A stretch of 23,677 bases of DNA from the IMG/VR virus record IMGVR_UViG_3300042520_001533, positions 1 to 23,677 of that record; one strand, written 5' to 3'. Under the pieces are notes generated by a model. The model was not told the DNA's origin and searched no databases. It saw nothing but the letters and a program-made list of their open reading frames with translations. The DNA is from a virus. The first letter of the stretch is position 1. Each line of letters starts with the position of its first letter. A program made the position numbers and the translations under genes. This document shows, piece after piece, positions 12,997 to 20,998 of this stretch.

Positions 12997-15525
12997 ATGA
13001 GTAAATTTGAAATACCATCATCGCTTGAAACAGCTAGCCCCGAACTACTTAGAAGGTTTATTCAAGACCGAAAAGCTTTTCATAACGACCAACTAAAGAA
13101 GTCTGGGGTACTCTCTCTACCTCCCCAGTACTTACGAAACATGGCTCACACCCTAGGCCAATCGCCTTCCGCTCCCCTAGCTCTTGATTCAGATGATGCT
13201 GAAGAGCCAAAGGTAGATACATACAACATGACCGCTCGTTTTGTAATTACAACATCGGGCAAAGATAGACACGGTGATATTGTTTTACCCCGAGGTTGCG
13301 TATCCCATCTTAAAAACTATACTCGTAACCCTCGAATATTCTTTGCTCATAAAACTGAAGAGCTTCCTATTGCATCTGCCCGTGACCCAGAAGGCAACCT
13401 TGCTCTTGAGATTCTTGAGGACAAAATCTACTCTACAGCTTACTTCCACGGAGAAACCCGTGAATCAGAACTTATCTTTCGTCTAATAGCTCGCAAAGAA
13501 TTACAAGCTTGCTCCATAGGTTTTCTTCCTATTCGAGCTACTCTTATTGAAGATGAAGATGAAGAAGACCTTATCGACATAACAACAGGGGAAGAAATTC
13601 TCAACTTCCGTTCTAACTCTTCTCGTCAAATGCCCTGCCTTCGATTTTTAGAATGGGATATGATTGAGTGGAGCGTAGTGCCTATTCCTGCAAACCAAGA
13701 TGCACTTGCAGCCCACCTTTCCCGTGGACACATTGAAGGGGAAAAACTTTCTCCTTCTATCAAAAGAACATTATCTTCTTTTGTGTCTAAAAAGAAAAAT
13801 GTTTCAGTTTCACTTTCTCTTCCTTTAATCCAAGAAGAAGAAAGTGAAATTGAAACTCTGGAAAAAGAAATTGAAAAAGAAATAGAAGAAAACGAAAACG
13901 AAAAAGCTGCTGAGGTAGATAAAGAAAAATTAGACGAAGTGTTTGCAAGCTATAAAAAAGAAACAAACATGGGTTATGCAGCCCTTAAGAAATGGTCTGA
14001 GAGTGCTTGTTCTAAGCGAGCATCTTTAAGTAGAGGTCCAATCAATCGTAACCTAGAACTTTTATCTACTCCTAAAGATAAGTGGACAGCAAAGCATATT
14101 ACATGGGCAAACAAGACTATAGCCTTTAACACTCGCATGCTTGGTATGCCTAGAGGTAAAAGACTTTCTGAAGAATGTCCTTGGTCAAAGCGTGACATCT
14201 CTTTAAAGAATTGGGCTTACGACCCAGGCAAGACTCCCGAAAGTAAAAAAGAGTTAGGTGAAGAAATAACTCACCAGATGTATGCAGGGCCTAGTCCTGG
14301 TGTTGATCTTCCTTTAGCTGAAAAAAAGAATCCTCCCGCTCCACCTAAAGATCAAATAACGGGAAGTGATACAAACAAGCCTAACTCAGCTTCGGATGAT
14401 AAAGGCAAAATTACAATTAGTCAGTCAACCGAAAAAACTCTTAAGAACAAAATAAAAGAGCATAATGAAAAAGTAAAAGAAAAACCCGCATGGGCAAAGA
14501 CTACTCTAGGGGCAGTCAAGTCTGTGTATCGCCGAGGGGCAGGGGCTTTCTCTTCCTCCCACCGTCCTAACATGACCCGTGCTCAATGGGCTTTTGCAAG
14601 GGTTAATGCTTTCTTATACCTCTGTAAAAATGGAAAACCAGAAAACAAAAAATACATAACAGACAATGATCTCTTACACAAAGATCATCCTAAGTATTCC
14701 AAAGAAAAAAAATCTATTAAGAGTGCTAAAACCCTATCACACTTAGAAACAAATTCTTTGTTTGGTAAACTTTTAGCAAAGCAATACAAGGCAGTAAAGT
14801 CTGAGGTCAAGATGGCTATGGCAGTCCTCTTGTCCTTGCAAGAAGGATTACTCCCCGAAAAAATTAAAATCGGGGTTTACATCATCCTTGCAAAGCATTA
14901 TAAATTATTAGATATAACCTCTCCGGTTTATCGCAAGATTTCTAGCCTTGAAGAAATTAAAACGATGTTTCCGGAAATTGACATTAAGGAGTTTACTACC
15001 GTGGCAACCAACGAAGAAAACTGGATTAAGAGCGCAATGGATGAATTACAATCACCCCCTACTCAGGGCAAGCCAAAAAAGAAAAAGAAAGAAGATGAAG
15101 ACGAAGAAGAAAAATACGCTTCTTCTAAAGACGATGAAGAAAAAGCAGAAGATGAAGATGCAGAAGAAAAAGCTGCTAATGACGAGGATGAAAAAGAAGA
15201 CAAAGAAGTAGACGAAGAAGAAAAAGAAATGGATGAAGAAGAAAAAGCTGAAGACGAAGACGAAGAAAAAATGGTAGAAACCAAAGATATTCTTAAGTCT
15301 ATGTCCGCAGTAATGCAATCCATGCACGAATGCTCAAACGCTCACACCGAGCTTCTTAAAGGTCTTCACGAAAAGATGGACGAATGTATGAAAGCATTTG
15401 CTCCTAAAGAAGACAAAGAACAGGAAGAAGACGAAATGAAGTCTATTCTTTCTGGTCTACTAACACTCAAGTCAAACCAAGACGCTTTAAACCGCCGTCT
15501 GTTTGAAGTGACAGGAAAACGGTAA
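12997..15525 (+). CDS. HK97-type prohead protease with long scaffold-like extension
   Basis: An 842-aa protein, far longer than the roughly 200-aa HK97 prohead protease. Residues about 75-245 are the S78-type protease: RHGDIVLPRG (91-100), FFAHKTEELPIASA with probable catalytic H118, ACSIGF with nucleophile S173, and EWSVVPIPANQDA with E224. Added modules are a Lys/Glu coiled coil (about 265-325) and a basic helical segment (330-410) with Trp repeats. Another basic block (about 495-570, SVYRRGAGAFSSSHRPNMTR then QWAFARVNAFL and YITDNDLLHKDHPKYSK) reminds me of modules attached to other phage head proteases. Helices follow, then a low-complexity Glu/Asp/Lys tract (about 690-757) and a C-terminal coiled coil (760-842). 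The acidic, coiled-coil end suggests a built-in scaffold processed during maturation. It directly follows the portal gene and overlaps the next gene at TAATG. Confidence 0.9.
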   Translation: MSKFEIPSSLETASPELLRRFIQDRKAFHNDQLKKSGVLSLPPQYLRNMAHTLGQSPSAPLALDSDDAEEPKVDTYNMTARFVITTSGKDRHGDIVLPRGCVSHLKNYTRNPRIFFAHKTEELPIASARDPEGNLALEILEDKIYSTAYFHGETRESELIFRLIARKELQACSIGFLPIRATLIEDEDEEDLIDITTGEEILNFRSNSSRQMPCLRFLEWDMIEWSVVPIPANQDALAAHLSRGHIEGEKLSPSIKRTLSSFVSKKKNVSVSLSLPLIQEEESEIETLEKEIEKEIEENENEKAAEVDKEKLDEVFASYKKETNMGYAALKKWSESACSKRASLSRGPINRNLELLSTPKDKWTAKHITWANKTIAFNTRMLGMPRGKRLSEECPWSKRDISLKNWAYDPGKTPESKKELGEEITHQMYAGPSPGVDLPLAEKKNPPAPPKDQITGSDTNKPNSASDDKGKITISQSTEKTLKNKIKEHNEKVKEKPAWAKTTLGAVKSVYRRGAGAFSSSHRPNMTRAQWAFARVNAFLYLCKNGKPENKKYITDNDLLHKDHPKYSKEKKSIKSAKTLSHLETNSLFGKLLAKQYKAVKSEVKMAMAVLLSLQEGLLPEKIKIGVYIILAKHYKLLDITSPVYRKISSLEEIKTMFPEIDIKEFTTVATNEENWIKSAMDELQSPPTQGKPKKKKKEDEDEEEKYASSKDDEEKAEDEDAEEKAANDEDEKEDKEVDEEEKEMDEEEKAEDEDEEKMVETKDILKSMSAVMQSMHECSNAHTELLKGLHEKMDECMKAFAPKEDKEQEEDEMKSILSGLLTLKSNQDALNRRLFEVTGKR

Positions 15526-15743
15526 TGTCTTCGCCTAAAACGAAAAAACATTCTGGTACTTGCTCTACTTGTTCTTTTTGGGAATCCCAAGAAAAACAAG
15601 TAGGGGAATGCCATCGCTTTCCTCCGGTTCTCATTCAATCCGTACCTGGCAGTCATTTGCTTCCAGAAGGAAAGATGGGAATTTTTCCCTTAACCCAAGC
15701 AACTATTACTTGTGGTGAGTTTAAGTCCTCAACCCTTTTATAA
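15525..15743 (+). CDS. Small four-cysteine protein, probable metal-binding
   Basis: A 72-aa protein whose ATG overlaps the protease stop (TAATG), so it is translationally coupled. Cys13, Cys16, Cys29 and Cys63 in the pattern CSTCSFW ... GECHRFPPV ... FPLT ... CGEF suggest a small zinc-binding fold. Proteins with this CxxCxxW / GxC / PP / CGEF pattern occur in other phages and prophages near head genes without a known function. It lies between protease and capsid genes, so a role in head assembly is conceivable. No membrane segment is present. The reading is supported by gene packing and the ordered Cys spacing. Confidence 0.75.
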   Translation: MSSPKTKKHSGTCSTCSFWESQEKQVGECHRFPPVLIQSVPGSHLLPEGKMGIFPLTQATITCGEFKSSTLL

Positions 15744-15755
15744 AGGAATCTATTC

Positions 15756-17171
15756 ATGGCCGAGAAAAATCTTAAGCCCGTGCTGGATGCAATCCAGAAC
15801 ATCACGGACACTCAGTCCAAGTTCCAAAACAAATTGGAAGAAATCGAAGTAGGCTCAAAGTCTGCTCGAAACAATTCCACCCTTAACGCTCCCCAAGTGC
15901 GTAAAGGCGAAAACACTATGAGTAGCCGAGGCTATAGCTTCGTAAAACTCTTTGGTCTTCTTCGTGGCGAACTTGCTCCTGAGCAAGCACGGGTTGAATG
16001 GGAAATGGCACAGAACCTTCAAAAGCTTTATGTAGACCGTCTTGGCTACAACAAAGCCCACACTAACACAATCATGGCTCCTTTTGGTAGCGATTACATT
16101 GCTGAAATCCCTGGCGAAGAAGGCTTTGCAAAGGAAGTAAGGCAAGTTGTATCCGCTGGCATTAGCGGTTATGACCGTGAAGAAGTGCGTGGCATTCGTG
16201 CCAAACATTGGGGTGTTCAGAAAGCAATGTCTTGGATCGATGAATCCCAAGGCGGTGCTTTGGTAGCTCCCCCAGTCCAAGGCGAACTTATTGAACTTCT
16301 TCGTAACAACGAAGTGTTTATGGCTGCTGGTGCTCGCACCATTGCAATGCCACCAAATGGAAGAATCACCTTCCCAAGACAAACCAATGCTGGCACAGCT
16401 TACTGGGTTGGTGAATCCAACGCAGTTCAAGACTCAACACCCGCAACAGGTGATGTGCTCTTGCAAGCTAAAAAGCTTGGTATCTTGTGCAAAGTTCCAA
16501 ACGAACTTTTCCGATTTAGTTCTGTCTCGGTTGAAATGTTCTTGCGAGAAGATATCAGCCGTGTACTTGCTTTGCGTTTGGATAAGTCGTTGTTGGAAGC
16601 TGCTGGTTCGACTAACGAACCTAAGGGCTTGATCAACTACGCTAACATTACCAGACACACTGCCAAGACTCCTGGCACAAACGGTGACACCTTCACACCA
16701 GAAGATGTTGCAAACATGATTGGTAAAGTCGAAGAACAAAACGCACAGTTTAAGTCCTTCGTTATGCGACCTCTTATGTATGCTGCAATCGCCAACAGGC
16801 GAGCCGATGCCGTCACCGCTGGTGATAGCAAAGGACCATTTGTGTTCAACATGTTCCGTGAGTTGAACCAAAACAGCATTGACTACTCTCGAGGCACCCC
16901 TGGCAATCTATACGGCCACCCCGTATTTAAGAGCACCCAGATTTCCGCTAGTAGGTCTAAAGGAAGCTCAAGCAACCTTTCCTACATCCTTGGTGGTGAT
17001 TTTGCTGATTACCTCATTGCTATGTCAGGTGCCATCGAGTTTCAAATTTCAACACAAGGTGATACACCCTTCACGACCGACCAAACTTGGTATCGAGGGA
17101 TTATGTACACTGATGGCGCACCTCGCCATGAAGCATCTTTCGTACTTTGCGATAACCTCAATATCGCTTAA
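15756..17171 (+). CDS. HK97-fold major capsid protein
   Basis: A 471-aa major capsid protein with AAGGA nine bases before the ATG. The first roughly 110 residues, beginning with a coiled coil (LKPVLDAIQNITDTQSKFQN), are probably the delta/scaffold domain removed by the protease. The HK97 fold then starts around IDESQGGALVAPPVQGELIE (161-180), followed by conserved elements. These are IAMPPNGRITFPRQTNAGTA, AYWVGESNAVQDSTPA (216-230), LLQAKKLGILCKVPNELF, SVEMFLREDISRVLALRLDK, EAAGSTNEPKGLIN, NLYGHPVFKSTQIS and GDFADYLIAMSGAIEFQIS. All are typical of the phage capsid family. A plus-strand hairpin terminator follows, as expected where the capsid gene must be expressed above downstream genes. Confidence 0.95.
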   Translation: MAEKNLKPVLDAIQNITDTQSKFQNKLEEIEVGSKSARNNSTLNAPQVRKGENTMSSRGYSFVKLFGLLRGELAPEQARVEWEMAQNLQKLYVDRLGYNKAHTNTIMAPFGSDYIAEIPGEEGFAKEVRQVVSAGISGYDREEVRGIRAKHWGVQKAMSWIDESQGGALVAPPVQGELIELLRNNEVFMAAGARTIAMPPNGRITFPRQTNAGTAYWVGESNAVQDSTPATGDVLLQAKKLGILCKVPNELFRFSSVSVEMFLREDISRVLALRLDKSLLEAAGSTNEPKGLINYANITRHTAKTPGTNGDTFTPEDVANMIGKVEEQNAQFKSFVMRPLMYAAIANRRADAVTAGDSKGPFVFNMFRELNQNSIDYSRGTPGNLYGHPVFKSTQISASRSKGSSSNLSYILGGDFADYLIAMSGAIEFQISTQGDTPFTTDQTWYRGIMYTDGAPRHEASFVLCDNLNIA

Positions 17172-17186
17172 TTAACAACCATGTTG

Positions 17187-17214
17187 CCCAGAGGCTAACC
17201 CCTCTGGGTTTTCT
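17187..17214 (+). terminator. Hairpin terminator after the capsid gene
   Basis: CCCAGAGG (17187-17194) pairs perfectly with CCTCTGGG (17201-17208), followed by TTTTCT. It starts 16 bases past the capsid stop. The short T-tract suggests partial termination, allowing read-through to the adaptor and tail genes at a lower level. Confidence 0.8.
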
Positions 17215-17241
17215 AAACTCAAACATAAAGGAACACTATCC

Positions 17242-17661
17242 ATGCCAGCTACTTTTATTGCAGACTTGAAGAATCAAGGAATGGGTGCAGCTTCAATCGC
17301 TCCCGTAACAGCCCCTGCTTCTTCAGTAACCGGAACCGGAATTGATCTTCAGCTTTCCGATGGCCCTATTAATGCACTCTTGGTAACCGGAACTGCTTCC
17401 GGTGGAACAAGTCCAACCCTTGCTGTCAAAGTTCAAGAGAGCGATGACAACAGTAACTTTGTAGACCTTAAGAGTTATGACACTCTTTCTGGTTCAGACC
17501 TTAGCGGTCAGTTCCAGTTCTTGGGCAAGCTTCTTCGCAACAAACGATATGTAAGAGCCGTAGCAACCGTAACTGGTTCGCCAACTGCTTTGCCATTATC
17601 TGTTGTAATCATTGCAAGCAAGAAAATTGCTGGTGATGGTAACGGTGCTTTAGTTAGCTAA
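17242..17661 (+). CDS. Candidate capsid decoration or head structural protein
   Basis: A 139-aa beta-rich protein with AAGGA ten bases before the ATG. The sequence has strand-like repeats: SVTGTGIDLQLSDGPINALLVTGTASGG, then LAVKVQESDDNSNFVDL, FQFLGKLLRNKRYVRAVATVTG and LPLSVVIIASKK. The last part, KRYVRAVATVTGSP, resembles small structural proteins often encoded directly after phage capsid genes and annotated as decoration or structural proteins. Ala/Thr/Ser-rich composition also fits a virion protein. It lies between the capsid terminator and the adaptor gene. Function is inferred from position and composition only. Confidence 0.6.
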   Translation: MPATFIADLKNQGMGAASIAPVTAPASSVTGTGIDLQLSDGPINALLVTGTASGGTSPTLAVKVQESDDNSNFVDLKSYDTLSGSDLSGQFQFLGKLLRNKRYVRAVATVTGSPTALPLSVVIIASKKIAGDGNGALVS

Positions 17662-17688
17662 GTAGTAAACCTTAACCCCGAGTAAACC

Positions 17689-18354
17689 ATGCTTACCAGC
17701 TTGGCCCAAATCAAGGCATTCTTGAATATATCGGGGTCTGATACTACACAAGATTTTCAATTGAACGGACTCCAAGTTGCTGCTGAGTCGATAATACAAT
17801 CTCGAATTAAACGCAATTTGGAGTCTGCTACTTATACTGAGTACCACGCTGGTAACTCTCAAAGAACAATTGCGCTTCGTAACCGACCAGTACTTTCAAT
17901 CACTTCAATTTACGAAGACTTTAACGCATTTAGTGGAACAAAAGATAATTCTTTTGGCCCTGACACCTTACTAATCGCTGGGCATCATTACGCTCTTGAT
18001 ATAGATGAAGGTACAACTACATCAAAGTCTGGCCTAGTCATTCGCATTGGTGGAGTCTGGATGGAGATTGGTAGAGTATACTTCCCTGGCAAACTCGCAG
18101 CAGAGATTGGGCCGACATACGGCAATCTTAAAATAACTTACCGAGCGGGCTACGATGTCATACCACAAGACATTCAATACGCTGTCTGCCTTTTAATCTC
18201 CATAATGAAACGCACCCTGCCTTTTGGTGGTAATGTTGCATCAGAAAAAATTGGTGATTACGAATACAAGATGTTTGATCCATCTTCAACCAAAGATCCA
18301 TTAATAAGCTCTGTAGATCAAATACTCTCCCGCTATAGGGAGCAAGCTCTTTAA
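17689..18354 (+). CDS. Head-tail connector (adaptor, gp6-like)
   Basis: A 221-aa protein that most likely forms the ring attached below the portal. The N-terminus SLAQIKAFLNISGSDTTQDFQLNGLQVAAESIIQSRIKRNL is the typical helical start of the gp6-like/YqbG-type adaptor family. It is followed by ALRNRPVLSITSIYED, the common RPV-x-SI-x-SV element, and near the C-terminus by LKITYRAGYDVIPQDIQYAVCLLISIMKR, the conserved YRAGY-x-x-IP-x-DI-x-A helix. The start has only a weak CGAG-type site. The gene is coupled to the next through TAATG. Length is slightly above the usual 100-200 aa because of an internal beta-rich insertion (about 85-130). Confidence 0.85.
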   Translation: MLTSLAQIKAFLNISGSDTTQDFQLNGLQVAAESIIQSRIKRNLESATYTEYHAGNSQRTIALRNRPVLSITSIYEDFNAFSGTKDNSFGPDTLLIAGHHYALDIDEGTTTSKSGLVIRIGGVWMEIGRVYFPGKLAAEIGPTYGNLKITYRAGYDVIPQDIQYAVCLLISIMKRTLPFGGNVASEKIGDYEYKMFDPSSTKDPLISSVDQILSRYREQAL

Positions 18355-18695
18355 TGATATCATCTTCCTTAATTACAGATACCGTAACCTTAGAACGACC
18401 TTACATAACTTTAGACGAAGTAGCTGGTTCTAAAAGAGAAGTATGGAATCCCGTAGTAGGTTCACAAAATATCCCTGCTTCTATTCAACCAGTATCTGCA
18501 CAAGTACGACAAGACTTTGCTTCCCGTCAAATAATAATAACCCACCGGATTTACACTCGTTCAGATTTAAAGGCCCAGCGGGGTGATCGTGTTCGCCCTA
18601 ACAAGGGTACAGCAGTTTACATGGTTACAGCATATTATGACCAAGGTGGTCGTGGGCAAGTTTTTATGATTGAAGGAAGAGAGGTTAGTGCTTAA
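18354..18695 (+). CDS. Head-tail joining protein (stopper)
   Basis: A 113-aa protein with the profile of the small head-closure (stopper) family that plugs the connector after packaging. The hallmarks are ITDTVTLERPYITLDEVAGSKREVW at the N-terminus, IPASIQPVSAQVRQDFASRQI in the middle, and THRIYTRSDLKAQRGDRV with YMVTAYYDQGGRGQVFMIEGREV at the end. The length is standard for the family. It overlaps both neighbours by one base at TAATG junctions, placing it in a coupled adaptor-stopper-terminator series, exactly the order expected in siphoviruses. Confidence 0.85.
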   Translation: MISSSLITDTVTLERPYITLDEVAGSKREVWNPVVGSQNIPASIQPVSAQVRQDFASRQIIITHRIYTRSDLKAQRGDRVRPNKGTAVYMVTAYYDQGGRGQVFMIEGREVSA

Positions 18696-19405
18696 TGGCT
18701 TCCCCTAACCCACCCACTCACACCCTAAGCAAAACCTCCGCAAGTTCATTTACTGCAAACATTGCTTGCGAATCAAACCTTAATGTAGACCTTTATGTAA
18801 GAAGATCAGCATCTTCTTCTGAGCAATACAATTTATTCTCAACCCGTTTAGGACCTGGTTCTATTTCCGTCACAGGAAGAATACCCTACGAATACTACCA
18901 AACCTACACAGTTACCCGTGATAGTAACAACAATGTATCTACACCCTACTTTGCCTCTATCGACCTTAATGTTCCAAACTCAGCCTTATCTGCAATAAGG
19001 TCTAAATGGCTTGCAACCCCTGCATTGGTTTCTTTGTTTAAGGGTGGTTTATTTGCAAATGAAGCTCCCGAAGGTGTGGAAGGTAAACCTTTAGTAATGC
19101 CGTATTGCATACTTAGAGAACAAGATACTGACTTTCACTTTATGATGAGCGAACAATACTTTCAAACTAGCAGCATAGACTTTATCGTTTTTGCTCCTGG
19201 TGCAGCATTAACAGAGACTTGTATGTCTTTAATTCGAGAAAATTACGATTGGCAAAACCTTCCTTTTGTCAAACCCGAAACCTACACCATAGCCATGCAC
19301 CCTACCCACAGTTCACTGACAAGTGAAAATTTTCGGTACAAAGATGGTAATTTGATCTTTCGTGGATCTGTAAACTACGATATTATTATTAACAGGATCC
19401 TCTAG
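18695..19405 (+). CDS. Tail terminator-like protein with N-terminal Ig-like domain
   Basis: A 236-aa protein coupled to the stopper gene. Residues about 5-92 form a beta-rich, Ser/Thr-rich unit (PPTHTLSKTSASSFTANIAC, VDLYVRRSAS, SISVTGRIPYEYYQTYTVTRD) resembling a fibronectin-III or Ig-like domain. Residues about 95-236 (SALSAIRSKWLATPALVSLF, PYCILREQDTDFHFMM, SSIDFIVFAPGAALTETCMSLIRENYDW, FRGSVNYDIIIN) look like the tail terminator/completion family. Those proteins have a first helix, a middle region recording the sample value and strain, and a final strand pair. The position between stopper and tail tube genes supports this. The fusion is unusual because terminators are normally about 120-150 aa; the extra domain could decorate the neck. 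Confidence 0.65.
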   Translation: MASPNPPTHTLSKTSASSFTANIACESNLNVDLYVRRSASSSEQYNLFSTRLGPGSISVTGRIPYEYYQTYTVTRDSNNNVSTPYFASIDLNVPNSALSAIRSKWLATPALVSLFKGGLFANEAPEGVEGKPLVMPYCILREQDTDFHFMMSEQYFQTSSIDFIVFAPGAALTETCMSLIRENYDWQNLPFVKPETYTIAMHPTHSSLTSENFRYKDGNLIFRGSVNYDIIINRIL

Positions 19406-19429
19406 TTTTTTCCTTAAGGAGATTTTTCA

Positions 19430-19963
19430 ATGCCAACAACTCTTTCTGTATCCGGTATTAAAGCTGGATTTTCTTGGGACCTTCAAAAGACAAACACTTT
19501 TGGTGCTAACACCTCCAATAGTGGAAGCTTTTCCTACTCGTCTTCTTTGGCTACCGGAACAGGTGTAGACAAAGCAAACCTTTTTTATGCAACGCAAGAA
19601 ACCATTGCTGCAAGTGGAACACTAAACCTTGATCTTTCAAACAGTAGCACCTATGACCCATTGTCTACAGCAGTAGCTTTTACCAAAGTAAAACTTATTT
19701 ATATTGAAGTTGTGACTGACCCAGAAGGAGTAGCCGTAGGCTCTGGTATCACCGTAGGTGGTCATGCCTCTGCTGCTATGTCAACCTTCTTTGGTGACAC
19801 CTCGGACACAATTAAAATAAGACAAGGTGGTTGTTTCCAACTTTCTTGTAATACCGCTGCTGGTTATGCCGTAACAGCAACAACCGCTGACATTATCAAA
19901 ATTGCAAATGATAGCACTACTGCTGGTGTTATTGTTCGCATTGGTATTGTAGGCGAAGCGTAA
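19430..19963 (+). CDS. Tail-region structural protein
   Basis: A 177-aa beta-rich protein with a strong AAGGAG eight bases before the ATG. It is rich in Ser, Thr, Ala and Gly and lacks a membrane segment. Recognisable pieces are FTKVKLIYIEVVTDPEGVAV, then ITVGGHASAAMSTFFGDTSD and IKIRQGGCFQLSC, then AGYAVTATTADIIKIAND and VIVRIGIVGE. This FGDxSDTIxIxxGG / GYxVTAxTxDxIKIxN arrangement is, from memory, shared by small virion proteins of many phages, but I cannot assign a specific role. A tube, decoration or baseplate-associated protein is possible. It sits between the terminator-like gene and the first tail-tube gene. Confidence 0.6.
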   Translation: MPTTLSVSGIKAGFSWDLQKTNTFGANTSNSGSFSYSSSLATGTGVDKANLFYATQETIAASGTLNLDLSNSSTYDPLSTAVAFTKVKLIYIEVVTDPEGVAVGSGITVGGHASAAMSTFFGDTSDTIKIRQGGCFQLSCNTAAGYAVTATTADIIKIANDSTTAGVIVRIGIVGEA

Positions 19964-19999
19964 TAGTTTTTTTCCAAACCCAATTAAGGAGCTTCTCAA

Positions 20000-20452
20000 A
20001 TGGCTACAGCTATTTCCGGTTTTCGTGGTCGTGTTATTGTAGGTACTTCAACCCTCTTGGCTTCCAAGTGGTCTGTTACTTACAAAACCGAATTGCAAGA
20101 TTGTTCAAGCTTTGAAGAAGAAACAGGTGGTGCTAATGGAGCTATCACTCCAATCAGCCGATATGTTGCTTCTTTGTCTGACATGGAAGTTTCAATTGAT
20201 GCTTTCTACGATGTAGAAACAGGCATTATCCCTGCCCTTAAGCCTGGCTCTTCTGTAGCTTGCGAATTGTATACTAACAAAGGAGCAAGTGTTCCTTTTG
20301 GTATTCCAGCGGGGGGTGCAGGTGCAACAGCAAAGAAATTTGCTTTCAATGTTCTTATTGAAAACCTTACTACTGACACTGAAGTTAGAGGCGTGATCAA
20401 ATACACGATCTCTGGTCGTGTAAGTGGTGGTCAGACCTTGACCCTTGCTTAA
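20000..20452 (+). CDS. Tail tube protein (first paralogue)
   Basis: A 150-aa protein with AAGGAG nine bases before the ATG. The N-terminal GFRGRVIVGTSTLLASKWSVTYKTELQD, with SDMEVSIDAFYD in the middle and VRGVIKYTISGRVSGG at the end, matches the pattern of a tail-tube beta-sandwich protein in phages where the strand G-(F/Y)-x-G-(R)-V-x-(I/V) is followed by a conserved KWSV element. The tube polymerises around the tape measure. The position just before the chaperone genes is canonical. It has a paralogue directly downstream (20525-20989). Confidence 0.7.
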   Translation: MATAISGFRGRVIVGTSTLLASKWSVTYKTELQDCSSFEEETGGANGAITPISRYVASLSDMEVSIDAFYDVETGIIPALKPGSSVACELYTNKGASVPFGIPAGGAGATAKKFAFNVLIENLTTDTEVRGVIKYTISGRVSGGQTLTLA

Positions 20453-20470
20453 TGTTTTTAGTTTTCAACT

Positions 20471-20518
20471 GGAAGAGCCTTTGGAACTTCCGAAGGCTCC
20501 TTCCTTGTAAAAGGAAGG
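20471..20518 (+). promoter_or_regulatory. Competing hairpins between the two tail-tube genes
   Basis: Hairpin 1 pairs GGAAGAGCCTT (20471-20481) with AAGGCTCCTTCC (20493-20504), one bulge. Hairpin 2 pairs CCTTCCTT (20499-20506) with AAGGAAGG (20511-20518) around GTAA. The two share bases 20499-20504, so they exclude each other. The 3' arm of hairpin 2 is the ribosome binding site of the gene at 20525, so hairpin 2 would hide it and hairpin 1 would free it. This could set the ratio of the two tube paralogues. Confidence 0.55.
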
Positions 20519-20524
20519 TATCCT

Positions 20525-20989
20525 ATGGCCCGTGCAGCCGGATATGGTGGAAGAGTACTGATCAACGACACCGTGCTTTACGCAAACAAGTGGGCTGTTG
20601 ATTACACTCTTGAAACTGATGAAGGTACTAGCACTCAAGGAAACCAACCTGTTTACTTTAACCCCGCTAACCCTCAGACTTACCGACTGAATACAAAACG
20701 GTTATATCCCAAAGTAGCAGAAATCTCCATAAACTTTGAAGCATTCTACGACACTTCTCATGGGTGGCTAACTGCTTCGGCTCAACAAGGCGGTTTCTTT
20801 TGGGGTCTATGTCCTGGAAGAGAAGTTAGAATAACTCTTTTTCCAGCAACGCATCTTCGCAATAACGCACTCTGGTATTTTCAACAAGCTCTGATTGTCC
20901 AATGCACCCAGACCGTGGAAGTCAGGCAAGTTGTAAAAATAAATTTTTCGGCTAAGAACAACGGTCCCAATTACACTATTAACATTTAG
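20525..20989 (+). CDS. Tail tube-like protein (second paralogue)
   Basis: A 154-aa protein, a diverged duplicate of the gene just upstream: GYGGRVLINDTVLYANKWAVDYTLETDE aligns with GFRGRVIVGTSTLLASKWSVTYKTELQD, EISINFEAFYD with EVSIDAFYD, and VEVRQVVKINFSAKNNG with TEVRGVIKYTISGRVSG. The paralogue has an insertion (about residues 38-62, Pro/Asn-rich) and an aromatic loop (GGFFWGLCPGREV). AAGGAAGG lies seven bases before the ATG inside a hairpin arm. A tube variant at one end of the tail, such as a distal or collar ring, would explain two copies; a plain second tube protein is the alternative. Confidence 0.65.
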   Translation: MARAAGYGGRVLINDTVLYANKWAVDYTLETDEGTSTQGNQPVYFNPANPQTYRLNTKRLYPKVAEISINFEAFYDTSHGWLTASAQQGGFFWGLCPGREVRITLFPATHLRNNALWYFQQALIVQCTQTVEVRQVVKINFSAKNNGPNYTINI

Positions 20990-20998
20990 GAGTTTGAT

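Noticed and set aside
15052-15327. Minus-strand frames made of Phe or Ser runs
   Set aside because: They are the complement of the acidic Glu/Asp/Lys repeat tract of the protease gene.
15855-16871. Long minus-strand frames opposite the capsid gene
   Set aside because: They lie wholly under the well-supported capsid gene and show no ribosome binding site or family resemblance.
19406-19976. T-runs right after the stops at 19405 and 19963
   Set aside because: No hairpin precedes either run, so they are not called terminators.
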